NCBI RefSeq assembly: GCF_015062935.1 | Contig: NZ_SUTM01000006.1 | Coordinates: 1-64,000, forward strand | Source of the DNA: Methanobrevibacter sp. | GTDB lineage: Archaea > Methanobacteriota > Methanobacteria > Methanobacteriales > Methanobacteriaceae | Length of the DNA: 64,000 bases | Reading direction: 5' to 3' | Shown: positions 24,749 through 32,925 of the stretch, piece by piece | Numbering within the stretch: position 1 is the first letter of the stretch | How the letters are laid out: each line of letters starts with the position of its first letter | The notes under the pieces: generated by a model | What the model was told of the DNA's origin: nothing | What the model saw: the letters and a program-made list of their open reading frames with translations, nothing else | The model's database searches: none | Made by a program: the position numbers and the translations under genes

Positions 24749-25249
24749 ATGGTAAAATTATGTCCTAATTGTGGCAGCACATTAACTGAGGTAGGCGGAG
24801 GTTATATGTGCCGTGAATGTGGCAGGGGAATGTTTAGAGATGATGAGGTCATAACTCCGAAATGTCCAAGCTGCGGTGAGGAATTGAGTGATTTGTCAGG
24901 TTCATTTTTTTGCTATAGCTGTTCAAGGTCAGTTAGTAAGGATGACGCACTCAGCGGAAGCAGTTCCAGCTATGATGATTATGAAGTTGATGAACCTGAT
25001 TATGATTCCATGATTGATAATGGTGATGAAATTTGTCTTAACTGCACATACTGGTCCACAAGTCCTTATGGAGCTTCCTACGGAATGGTGTGCAGAAGAG
25101 GTTATCCGACTGACGGTCCGGGAGATTCCTGCAGTGGATTTGTAAAGTCAACCCATTTTGCAAGCTATGGTGATAACGGTCAGTATCAGTTCAATGAAAC
25201 CGACAGGGACATTTCAAATAAATTATATCACTGGAAACACAATAGGTAA
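24749..25249 (+). CDS. Zinc-ribbon protein with three Cys-rich modules
   Basis: 166 aa. Two tandem zinc ribbons at about 4-26 (LCPNCGSTL, YMCRECGRGM) and 34-62 (CPSCGEEL, FFCYSCSRS), then a Ser/Asp linker, then a third Cys group (ICLNCTYWSTSPYG, MVCRRGYPT, SCSGF) like the small Cys4 modules that record reduced iron or zinc. Role unknown, perhaps nucleic-acid or protein binding. The ATG at 24749 is preferred to an upstream GTG inside the esterase gene. Confidence 0.7.
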   Translation: MVKLCPNCGSTLTEVGGGYMCRECGRGMFRDDEVITPKCPSCGEELSDLSGSFFCYSCSRSVSKDDALSGSSSSYDDYEVDEPDYDSMIDNGDEICLNCTYWSTSPYGASYGMVCRRGYPTDGPGDSCSGFVKSTHFASYGDNGQYQFNETDRDISNKLYHWKHNR

Positions 25250-25274
25250 GGTCATTTATAAAGGGACTAGAATT

Positions 25275-25282
25275 TTTATATA
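25275..25282 (+). promoter_or_regulatory. TATA box of pyrG
   Basis: TTTATATA, with a start site expected near 25305. The leader would be only about 13 bases to the ATG at 25318, or about 28 to a CTG at 25333. Confidence 0.5.
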
Positions 25283-25317
25283 TTAGTATAAACTAAAATT
25301 ATAATTGTATTAATTTG

Positions 25318-26934
25318 ATGGAGAGGATTTTTCTGACAAAGTATATTATTATAACTGGTGGGGTAGTTAGTTCCATAGGTAAGGGTATTACTTCTGCATC
25401 TATGGGTAGGATTTTAAGATCTTACGGTTTAAAAGTTTCAGCTATTAAAATAGACCCGTATTTAAACTGGGATTCTGGAACACTCAATCCATATCAACAT
25501 GGTGAAGTATTCGTGACTCATGATGGAATGGAAACCGATTTGGATCTTGGTCACTATGAAAGATTTTTAGATGTTGAACTTGATGGAATGGCTAACATTA
25601 CAACTGGTAAAGTTTATGAATCTGTAATCGCTAAAGAAAGAGAAGGCGGATACTTAGGTGAATGTGTACAGGTTATTCCGCACATTACCAACCGTATAAA
25701 AGAAATGATCAGGGCCAACTCTGAAAGCGCAGATTATGATGTTGTTTTGGTTGAACTTGGTGGTACTGTTGGAGATATTGAAAGTCAACCTTTCCTCGAA
25801 GCTTTAAGGCAACTTAGAAATGAAGAAGGACGTGAAAACGTCATGTTCGTCCATGTTACATTTATTCCCTACCTAAATGCAGCTGGAGAATTCAAAACAA
25901 AACCAACCCAACATTCAACTAAGGAATTAAGAAGTGTCGGAATAAATCCTGATGTTATTGTATGCAGATCACAGGTCCACATTGATGATGCACTGCTTGG
26001 AAAAGTAGCTCATTTCTGTGACGTGGACGTTAATGCAGTAGTAAATACTCCTGATGCAGGCACAATCTATGAAGTGCCTTTAGTTTTAGAAGATAAAAAT
26101 ATTGGTGAGTTAATCGTCAATAGAATTGGTTTAGATGTTGATCCTGATTCATCCAAGCTTGATGAATGGAGGGAAATAGTCAAATCACTCAGAATAACTG
26201 ACCCTGAAGTCACTATAGGTATCGTCGGAAAATATGTGGAGCTTGAAGATTCCTACATAAGTATCCGTGAATCATTGCTTCATGCAGCTGCAAGCATAGG
26301 CGTTAAAGCCAACATCAGATATTTGAGTTCTGACGTTGAAGAGCTTGACCAAAAAGCATTAAGCGAATTTGACGGTATACTGATTCCTGGCGGTTTCGGA
26401 GAACGTGGTTTCGAAGGCAAATTGGATGCTGTAGATTATGCAATTGAAAACAATGTGCCTTTATTCGGAATTTGTCTTGGAATGCAGTCCATGGTGACTC
26501 AATTTGCTCGTAGAAACGGTTATCCTAATGCAAACAGTTCTGAATTTGATGACAATTTGGAATTCCCTGTTATTGATATGATGGAAGAGCAAAAGAAAAT
26601 CAAAAACATGGGTGGAACCATGCGTTTGGGTTCATATGACTGCAGCATCATTGAAGGAACTAAAACTTTTGATGCATATGGTGAAACTGAAATCGAAGAA
26701 CGTCATAGACACAGATATGAATTCAACAATGATTTCAGACAGGATTTGCAGGATAAAGGTTTAATAATTTCAGGTACAAGTCCTGATGACTTTTTAGTTG
26801 AAATTGTTGAATTCCCAAATCATCCATGGGCTATTGGTTGTCAGTTCCATCCGGAATTTAAATCCAGACCAAATAGGCCTCATCCATTATTCAAATCATT
26901 TTTAGAAGCTATTTATGAGTTTTCTAAAAATTAA
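25318..26934 (+). CDS. pyrG: CTP synthase
   Basis: 538 aa from ATG 25318. The synthetase domain has GGVVSSIGKGITSAS (P-loop) near residue 15, DPYLNWDSGTLNPYQHGEVFV, and LVELGGTVGDIES; the class I glutamine amidotransferase domain has the nucleophile Cys in FGICLGMQ and His in QFHPEFKSRP. It aminates UTP to CTP with glutamine. Most archaeal homologues begin near TKYI, which here is preceded by CTG at 25333 with GGAGAGGA 5 bases before it, so CTG may be the true start and the extra residues MERIF absent. Confidence 0.95.
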   Translation: MERIFLTKYIIITGGVVSSIGKGITSASMGRILRSYGLKVSAIKIDPYLNWDSGTLNPYQHGEVFVTHDGMETDLDLGHYERFLDVELDGMANITTGKVYESVIAKEREGGYLGECVQVIPHITNRIKEMIRANSESADYDVVLVELGGTVGDIESQPFLEALRQLRNEEGRENVMFVHVTFIPYLNAAGEFKTKPTQHSTKELRSVGINPDVIVCRSQVHIDDALLGKVAHFCDVDVNAVVNTPDAGTIYEVPLVLEDKNIGELIVNRIGLDVDPDSSKLDEWREIVKSLRITDPEVTIGIVGKYVELEDSYISIRESLLHAAASIGVKANIRYLSSDVEELDQKALSEFDGILIPGGFGERGFEGKLDAVDYAIENNVPLFGICLGMQSMVTQFARRNGYPNANSSEFDDNLEFPVIDMMEEQKKIKNMGGTMRLGSYDCSIIEGTKTFDAYGETEIEERHRHRYEFNNDFRQDLQDKGLIISGTSPDDFLVEIVEFPNHPWAIGCQFHPEFKSRPNRPHPLFKSFLEAIYEFSKN

Positions 26935-27029
26935 TTTTTTTCTATTTTTACACAATTTTATATTTTTAAAGCAATTTAACGAGATTAATTTCTATCTAAT
27001 TAATATTCTAGTTAGTTTAATCTATAACT

Positions 27030-27896
27030 ATGAATTATAGTGCAGTATTTTTTATTCAAATTATCGTAACGATTTTATTTTCTATTCTGGCGTCAATTTA
27101 TGATGTTCGTAAGGGTTTTGTTCCGGACAGGTTAAACCATCTGCTGATATTTTTCGGTCTTGCATCGAATTTGGCATTGACATTTCTGACAGGTAATGTT
27201 AAATTCATTTTAGCTTCATTTATTTCGATGGTTATGACTTATGTAATAGCTTATATGTTATGGCAATTGCATATGTGGGGTGGTGGTGATGTAAAATTAT
27301 TTACTTCAATTGCTACAGTTATACCATTAGGGTTAAATGGGGAGATTTTCAATATTTTTCCGTTACTGTCAATTTATCCCTTTGCATTCACAGTCATAGT
27401 CAACAGCATTCTGGTGTCATTTCCGTTTCTGGTCATATTCACAACCCATTTAATCTTTAAGAATAATCTGGTCAGGAGAAACGTTGACCTGCTGGTAAAT
27501 GTCTTCAACTATCAATCCTTAAGGACTTTGATAAAATCAACACTCAACAAAACAGTCAAAATAAAAGACCTCGAGGAAGGAATGATTGTAAACAAATACG
27601 GTTTCAATGATAATCATATAAGAGAACTCATTGATGAATCGGACGGGAATTTAAAGGTTTATAAAAGTAAAAATGATGATTTCAGATATTACTTTAAATC
27701 TAAAAGTGCAGGGGGACTGACTTCAGATGATGTAAGCCTCCTAAAGGTAATGTGCCTTCAAAAATTTATTTCAGATTCAGTGTGCATAAAAATTTCATTT
27801 CCTTTCACTCCGGCAATTTTATTTGGTCTGCTTATTGCATTAAGTTACGGGGATTTGATGATGTTGATTACAAAGAATTTTGTTTTGGTGATTTGA
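27030..27896 (+). CDS. Type IV prepilin peptidase (A24 family)
   Basis: 288 aa, six or more membrane segments. The two catalytic aspartates are in ASIYDVRKGFVPDRLN (about 24) and MWGGGDVKLF (GxGD motif, about 88). Family A24 enzymes cut prepilins and archaellins before the hydrophobic helix. The C-terminal half contains a soluble region (about 170-240) plus a final hydrophobic segment. The next gene, overlapping by 1 base, encodes a class III signal-peptide protein, its likely substrate, which favours the EppA-like branch. Confidence 0.85.
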   Translation: MNYSAVFFIQIIVTILFSILASIYDVRKGFVPDRLNHLLIFFGLASNLALTFLTGNVKFILASFISMVMTYVIAYMLWQLHMWGGGDVKLFTSIATVIPLGLNGEIFNIFPLLSIYPFAFTVIVNSILVSFPFLVIFTTHLIFKNNLVRRNVDLLVNVFNYQSLRTLIKSTLNKTVKIKDLEEGMIVNKYGFNDNHIRELIDESDGNLKVYKSKNDDFRYYFKSKSAGGLTSDDVSLLKVMCLQKFISDSVCIKISFPFTPAILFGLLIALSYGDLMMLITKNFVLVI

Positions 27897-28324
27897 TGAT
27901 TAAGGAGGATAGAGCCCAGGTTTCACTTGAATACATGCTGATATTGGCGGTGTCATTAATAATTCTGGTTGCCTTTACGATGCCCCTTTTAAATGAGGTG
28001 ATGTCAAACACATTCGATGTAAGCGATTCTTTAAATACAAAATCCGATATATCAGCTATAGCCCAATCTATCAAGAAAGTTTATGGCGAAGGCGAAGGAT
28101 CAAGGCAGACAATAACGATTGACGTAAAAAAGCCTGTAAAGATTGATATTTCAAATAATCAGATTTCATCAAAAATCAAGCTGAACAACAACAAGTATAA
28201 GGTAATAAAAATTAATGTTAAATCCAAACTGAAAACAACTGCCCTTAAGCTTGACGAGGGAAAAAATTCCATGGTGGTTGAATGGCCTGTAGGTGAAGAG
28301 AATATGATATTGTATGCAATATGA
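27896..28324 (+). CDS. Class III signal-peptide pilin-like protein
   Basis: 142 aa. The N-terminus MIKEDRAQVSLEYMLILAVSLIILVAF has the class III signal: cleavage before Gln of QVSLEYM, leaving the QxSxEY start and a hydrophobic helix for pilus assembly. The rest is a beta-rich head domain (ITIDVKKPVKIDISNNQ, YKVIKINVKSKL). GGTGATTTGATG overlaps the peptidase stop, so the two are coupled. It would be processed by the upstream enzyme and form an adhesive pilus. Confidence 0.85.
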   Translation: MIKEDRAQVSLEYMLILAVSLIILVAFTMPLLNEVMSNTFDVSDSLNTKSDISAIAQSIKKVYGEGEGSRQTITIDVKKPVKIDISNNQISSKIKLNNNKYKVIKINVKSKLKTTALKLDEGKNSMVVEWPVGEENMILYAI

Positions 28325-28400
28325 CATAATCGATATACAAAGTTATTTAACTACTTAATTTCAATATTTAAATTATAGTAGATAAATGGCGTGTGAATTT

Positions 28401-29207
28401 ATGGATATTGTAATTGCATTAATATATATCGTTTTGTTTATTATAATGATGATATTCGTTTTTTCCATAGGTATGATTAGAAACTATATGCCTAAACGTG
28501 AAATTGTTTTAGTGCTTGTAGTTGCATTTTTAATTGGTGCCATTGGCGGTGCATTCTTTTTGGAGCCCATATATGAAGAACTGCCACAAATGATGAGTAC
28601 CGTTGAAAAGAACGTACCTGGAAATGAAGAAACAATGTATCTTGATTTGTCATCTTCTATAAACATGAACGAGTTAAACGACAATTTGTCAAAAACTGAA
28701 GGTTTTGTTTCACTTAAGGAAACGGCCATTACGATTCCTCTTTGGAAACTGAATGATAAGGAAGTAGAATATTTCAATTATGTTTTAAAAAATATTGATT
28801 CCCATTTCAAAAACTATAATGTAACCAAAGACGGAAAACTTCAAATCGAACTTGAAGATAACTATTCTTCTTACGATGCTTTAAAATCATTCTCTGATTG
28901 GTATAAATTAGTTTATGGTGGATCCATTTCTTATGCTCAAGTTCATGCAGAACTGGTTGTATCATCATCATCCATAGAAGATTTCCAAAAAATCCTGCTT
29001 GATTATGGTGTAGTTCCTAGCAAAATGGAAGGGCCGGTTCAAAGCACTATTAATGACACTAACACTTCAATGCTTCCTAGCACTCATTTTGTTTTGATTA
29101 CAGGGGCAGTAGGTGTAGTAGTTGCTTTGCTTGGAATCTATTATGATTCATTCGGAGTTTTCTCCAGAAGATTTAGAAGGTTTATGCGCGAAAAACGTAA
29201 AAGGTAA
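28401..29207 (+). CDS. Conserved membrane protein, unknown function
   Basis: 268 aa. Two membrane segments at the N-terminus (IVIALIYIVLFIIMMIFVFSIG and EIVLVLVVAFLIGAIGGAFFL), a soluble domain of about 150 residues, and one segment near the C-terminus (VLITGAVGVVVALLGIYY), then a basic tail ending RRFRRFMREKRKR. The in-frame ATG at 28386 is an alternative; GTGTGAATTTATG favours 28401. It precedes dph6 by 6 bases. No family recognised. Confidence 0.7.
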   Translation: MDIVIALIYIVLFIIMMIFVFSIGMIRNYMPKREIVLVLVVAFLIGAIGGAFFLEPIYEELPQMMSTVEKNVPGNEETMYLDLSSSINMNELNDNLSKTEGFVSLKETAITIPLWKLNDKEVEYFNYVLKNIDSHFKNYNVTKDGKLQIELEDNYSSYDALKSFSDWYKLVYGGSISYAQVHAELVVSSSSIEDFQKILLDYGVVPSKMEGPVQSTINDTNTSMLPSTHFVLITGAVGVVVALLGIYYDSFGVFSRRFRRFMREKRKR

Positions 29208-29213
29208 TATCTT

Positions 29214-29894
29214 ATGAAAGCTTGTGTATTGTTTTCTGGAGGTAAGGATAGTACAATGGCACTGTACTATGCCCTAAAGGAGAAAGAAGATGTCAAATAT
29301 CTTCTTTCCATGAAATCTCGAAATTCGGAATCATACATGTTTCACGTGCCGAATATTCATGTAACTGATTTGCTTGCAGAAGCGCTTGATATTCCAATAA
29401 TGTCTGTTGAAACTGATGGAATTAAGGAAGAGGAACTTGAAGATTTAAGGCATGCATTTGAAAACCTTAAAGGTTTGGGCGTGGAATGTATATACACAGG
29501 TGCACTTTACTCCCAATATCAGAAATCCAGAATCGAAAAGCTTGGAAGTGAAGTGGGACTTGAAATCATTTCCCCATATTGGCATGTTGATGAACTGGAA
29601 TACATGAGAGAAATTGTGTCATTAGGTTTTAAAATTATCATCAGCGGAGTTGCCGCCTGGGGATTGGACGAATCATGGCTTGGAAGAGTAATTGATGATG
29701 AAGCTATTGATGAGCTTGTAAAATTGAATGAAAAATACTATGTCGATATAGCCTTTGAAGGCGGTGAGGCAGAAACATTGGCTATTGACGGACCTATTTT
29801 TAAAAAGAAAGTTAAGATTTTAAAAGATAAAAAAGAGTGGCATCGTGACAGTGGTGTTTATATTATTGAAGATGCCGTTTTGGAAGAAAAATGA
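29214..29894 (+). CDS. dph6: Diphthine--ammonia ligase (ATP-pyrophosphatase family)
   Basis: 226 aa. Adenine-nucleotide alpha-hydrolase fold: FSGGKDSTMALYYAL is the PP-loop; SMKSRNSESYMFHVPN and EGGEAETLAIDGP are motifs of the MJ0570/Dph6 family. Dph6 completes diphthamide on elongation factor 2 by amidating diphthine. Archaeal-length single domain. The membrane protein gene lies 6 bases upstream. It ends 2 bases before the convergent kinase-like gene. Confidence 0.88.
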   Translation: MKACVLFSGGKDSTMALYYALKEKEDVKYLLSMKSRNSESYMFHVPNIHVTDLLAEALDIPIMSVETDGIKEEELEDLRHAFENLKGLGVECIYTGALYSQYQKSRIEKLGSEVGLEIISPYWHVDELEYMREIVSLGFKIIISGVAAWGLDESWLGRVIDDEAIDELVKLNEKYYVDIAFEGGEAETLAIDGPIFKKKVKILKDKKEWHRDSGVYIIEDAVLEEK

Positions 29895-29896
29895 GG

Positions 29897-30436
29897 CTAT
29901 AAACCCATTTCTTCGAAAAATTCATTGATTTTTTCAGCATAGCTTTCTATATCGCTTTCGTTAATGATGATTCTGTCAGACTGTGAAATGACTTCTCCAA
30001 TACCAAAGCCAAGTTCGGTTTTATCTCTTTTGTGGAAGCCTTCATAATCCTGGGAGTCATCTTCCCTGTTTCTGATTTTTAATCTTTCAAAGCGTAGCTT
30101 ATCGTTTGCAAATATTGAAAGTATAAAGAAATCATCGAAGTTTTCCTTAAACATTTCAACTTCACGGGGGCTTCTTATTCCTTCAATTAAGATAAAACTG
30201 TTTTCATCTTCGTCTATTAGTTTTTTGATTTTTTTAATTGTCAACTCTGAAACAATATCGTCGCCGAATTCCTTTCTTAAATTGACGGCGGTTTCTTTTG
30301 TACTTTCTCCTCTTTTTTTAGCTTCTTCACGGATAATGTCACCCATGCTTATTATAATCGCACCTTTTTCACTTGCAATTTCAGAAACTAAAGCTTTTCC
30401 TGAGCCCGGTAGGCCTGATATTCCCATTATTTGCAT
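29897..30436 (-). CDS. UPF0200 kinase-like P-loop protein with altered Walker A
   Basis: 179 aa, adenylate/dephospho-CoA kinase-like. P-loop GISGLPGSGKALVSE at about 5-19: the Ser/Thr that binds Mg-ATP after the Lys is Ala here, though homologues have Ser. IISMGDIIREEAKKRG and VNLRKEFGDDIVSEL match the family. The 4-phosphopantoate--beta-alanine ligase gene ends directly before its start codon on the same strand, so it may act in coenzyme A synthesis, possibly as a nucleotide kinase; this is inference. It could be active with reduced metal binding, or be a degenerate paralogue. Confidence 0.8.
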   Translation of the reverse strand: MQIMGISGLPGSGKALVSEIASEKGAIIISMGDIIREEAKKRGESTKETAVNLRKEFGDDIVSELTIKKIKKLIDEDENSFILIEGIRSPREVEMFKENFDDFFILSIFANDKLRFERLKIRNREDDSQDYEGFHKRDKTELGFGIGEVISQSDRIIINESDIESYAEKINEFFEEMGL

Positions 30437-31180
30437 TTACAATCCTCTTTTAATATGTTCTATTGACTCTTTAAGATTTTCATTATTATCAAATTCGTTT
30501 ACCATTTCGACTAAAACATCTCTATTTTGTGTTTTCAAATCTTGTGCTATTTTTGTCATGAATGGAATTGCACGGACAATATTGTCCATTATTGAAACAT
30601 CAGACATTTTTGAAGTTCTAGAAAGCGGATTCAAGTCGATTGTAAGTATGTTTTTTCCACTTTTTTTGAGTATTTCGGCACGATCTCCATCTTCAAGAGG
30701 AATCAATATAGTGTCTGCTGTGTAAATTCCGGTCTTGCTGGCGGATGCACGATTATTTGGAATATCATTCAGATATTCGATGTCATCATCCAGTGAACCT
30801 AAAATTTCCGGATATCCATGATCTTTGTATAATTTGGTAAGTAGTCTTACTCTTTCATCTGTTCTGTAAAATAGATTTATTTCTATTTTTGCATTAATAG
30901 CTTTCGCCAATTCAATTATTTCATCGATAGCCAAAGCTGTTGCATTTCCATTTACTGATATGACTGGATTATTTGATAAAAGTAATGCTGCAACGGCAAC
31001 ATACATTGCCCTTTTTGCAGGGTAAACTGTCTGTTCACCAATTATGTAATCAAAAGCCTCTCCTCTTCCATGCGCAATCATGGCGGTGTCTGCCAAATAT
31101 CCTTTTTCAAAGGCTTTTGCTATTTTATCTCTTAGAAGTAAGGATTCGTAACGAGGGTGTGATTTTGGTATCATTTTCAA
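30437..31180 (-). CDS. 4-phosphopantoate--beta-alanine ligase
   Basis: 247 aa, DUF137/PPS family, the archaeal replacement for bacterial pantothenate synthetase. It joins phosphopantoate and beta-alanine with ATP. Features: HPRYESLLLRDKI, AHGRGEAFDYIIGE, VSVNGNATALA-like motif (here PVISVNGNATALAID), and IPLEDGDRAEILKKSGK. It is transcribed with the kinase-like gene; its ATG follows GGAGATTGAAA, 4 bases after the stop of the small membrane protein gene's divergent side. Confidence 0.88.
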   Translation of the reverse strand: MKMIPKSHPRYESLLLRDKIAKAFEKGYLADTAMIAHGRGEAFDYIIGEQTVYPAKRAMYVAVAALLLSNNPVISVNGNATALAIDEIIELAKAINAKIEINLFYRTDERVRLLTKLYKDHGYPEILGSLDDDIEYLNDIPNNRASASKTGIYTADTILIPLEDGDRAEILKKSGKNILTIDLNPLSRTSKMSDVSIMDNIVRAIPFMTKIAQDLKTQNRDVLVEMVNEFDNNENLKESIEHIKRGL

Positions 31181-31184
31181 TCTC

Positions 31185-31574
31185 CTATTTTAAATCAATA
31201 TTCATTTGAGCTAAATATCCTAAAAATGTTGTAATTAGTAATGTTAATATTAACATTGATGTAAGGTGTAATGTGTAATCTACAAAAATTAAGTTTTGTT
31301 TATGTGGGTATATAAAAAAAGCATAATCTAGTATGAAATCAACTACAATGAAAATAACTCCTGCCAAAAATCCTTCCACAACTTCATTTGAATTGATATT
31401 TCTAATGTATAATATTCCAAAGAATCCTGTAACGATTATTATGATGATAGGAACTGAAATATTCATGTTAGGTAAGTTGTCTGAAAAAAGAGGGTTTACC
31501 AATGTTGATAGGATATAGGTTAATGCCCATATTAAAATTCCATAAATTATTGCTAGTTTTAATTTCATGTTCAA
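31185..31574 (-). CDS. Small membrane protein (129 aa), unknown
   Basis: 129 aa with four hydrophobic segments (LAIIYGILIWALTYILSTLV, VPIIIIIVTGFFGILYI, VVEGFLAGVIFIVVDFILDY, LTSMLILTLLITTFLGYLA). AAGGTTTGAACATG gives the start. It is upstream of the CoA ligase gene on the same strand, with only 4 bases between, so the three genes form an operon (membrane protein, ligase, kinase). No family recognised. Confidence 0.65.
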   Translation of the reverse strand: MNMKLKLAIIYGILIWALTYILSTLVNPLFSDNLPNMNISVPIIIIIVTGFFGILYIRNINSNEVVEGFLAGVIFIVVDFILDYAFFIYPHKQNLIFVDYTLHLTSMLILTLLITTFLGYLAQMNIDLK

Positions 31575-31877
31575 ACCTTAATCTTTCTAATAATAAGTTT
31601 GTTTGAAAATCTTATAAATTTTTCTAAATATCGAAGTTTTTCAAAAAGAGTAAATTGAATAGTTAGGTAGCTTTTATTTTTGCTACCTAACAACTTGTTT
31701 TTACAAGCTTTTAGAGAAATGAATTTTAAAATTTGGCTGTTTAATCTATCTCTCAGCTACATTGTAGCCAAATTAATATATGTTTTTATACTATATAAGT
31801 TTATTTGTATTTTATAAAAATTCAATTTAACTTTATAAAAAAGTTATATATAATTTGATTAATAAAAATAAAACTGA
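31575..31877. other. Divergent intergenic region with three hairpins
   Basis: No gene is seen. A TATA-like TTTATAAG on the minus strand near 31611-31623 serves the membrane-protein operon; a TATA-like region near 31788-31800 serves the exonuclease gene. Between them lie the hairpins described in the next entry. Confidence 0.5.
31662..31774. ncRNA. Candidate small structured RNA (three hairpins)
   Basis: GTTAGGTAGC (31662-31671) pairs with GCTACCTAAC (31682-31691); CTTGT (31694-31698) with ACAAG (31703-31707); AATTTGGCT (31730-31738) with AGCCAAATT (31766-31774), which encloses a smaller GCTAC/GTAGC stem. Three stems in 113 bases of a gap not covered by the flanking promoters suggest a small RNA, though strand and function are unknown. 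Confidence 0.3.
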
Positions 31878-32924
31878 ATGACTGGATACGATGAACATGA
31901 AAATTATCTAAGAAAAGTTTTTTCAAACTCAATTTCCTCATCAAACCCATCTGAGGAAGCTAAAAAAGCTGCAAGAAAATTGTCACCTTCCTATTTTGAA
32001 GATTATAAACAGCAACTGCTGAGAAAATGGGACGGCAAAAAACTTGAAGACATTGAAAACTCAAAGGTTATATCAACATCATATGGGGATACCTTAAAAA
32101 TCACCCAAAAGGAAAAGATAGACTTCAACCTTCAAGACAACTATTTTAAAGACCAGATCAATTCCAATCTAAAACTGCTTCCAAAAATCGGCCTTAAAAC
32201 AGAACAGAATCTTAAGGACAAAGGATATGACACAATAGAATCCTTGAAAACTCATGACCGCTATGCAGACCGTGCAAATAAATTTTGCCAGCAGATTGAG
32301 GATTTGTCATATGGGGAAATAATAGAACTGTTGGACAATAACCGCTACAGCAAAAAATGCAGGGACAATATAATCAAGTCCATAAGTCTGACAGATAAGG
32401 AAAATTTCAAATTCATGGATATCGAAACTTTAGGCCTTTCAAATGTTCCAATAATTCTTATAGGCGTTGCAGAAATTAAAAAAGATAAAATAATTTCATC
32501 ACAATATTTCTTAAGGCAAATCTATGAAGAACCTGCAGTCATTGAAGCTTACATGTCACATCTGGATGAAGACTCTGTTCATGTGACTTTCAACGGAAAA
32601 AGCTTTGATGTGCCTTATATACGAAACAGGTGTCTGTCAAACAGGATAAATGTTAATCTAAGACTGCCGCACCTGGATTTAATGTATTTTGCCAAAAATT
32701 TATGGGGTAACCAGCTGCCGAACTGTCAGCTTCAAACAATTGAAAGGGAACTTTTTGGAATCGAAAGGGAAGGTGATGTTCCGGGACAATTCATTCCTGG
32801 ATATTATAGGGATTATCTTGACCATGAAAACATCGGCCCTATAGTTCCTATTATAGAACATAATCGTCAGGATATTGTATCATTAGCAAGTTTTCTAGAG
32901 AAAATGTATGAGGATGTAAATTAA
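31878..32924 (+). CDS. YprB/MrfB-like DEDD exonuclease with helix-hairpin region
   Basis: 348 aa. The RNase H-like nuclease domain fills about 175-345: FMDIETLGLS (first Asp-Glu), HVTFNGKSFDVPYIRNRC (second Asp), and HNRQDIVSLASFLEKM (last Asp), the DEDD set. The centre (about 95-140) contains KIGLKTEQNLKDKGYDTIESL, a helix-hairpin-helix type DNA contact. In Bacillus the related YprB is MrfB, an exonuclease that works with the MrfA helicase on mitomycin damage; an MrfA-like gene is at 57761 here. No TPR repeats are seen in this protein. The HEAT-type gene starts 1 base after the stop. Confidence 0.78.
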   Translation: MTGYDEHENYLRKVFSNSISSSNPSEEAKKAARKLSPSYFEDYKQQLLRKWDGKKLEDIENSKVISTSYGDTLKITQKEKIDFNLQDNYFKDQINSNLKLLPKIGLKTEQNLKDKGYDTIESLKTHDRYADRANKFCQQIEDLSYGEIIELLDNNRYSKKCRDNIIKSISLTDKENFKFMDIETLGLSNVPIILIGVAEIKKDKIISSQYFLRQIYEEPAVIEAYMSHLDEDSVHVTFNGKSFDVPYIRNRCLSNRINVNLRLPHLDLMYFAKNLWGNQLPNCQLQTIERELFGIEREGDVPGQFIPGYYRDYLDHENIGPIVPIIEHNRQDIVSLASFLEKMYEDVN

Positions 32925-32925
32925 A

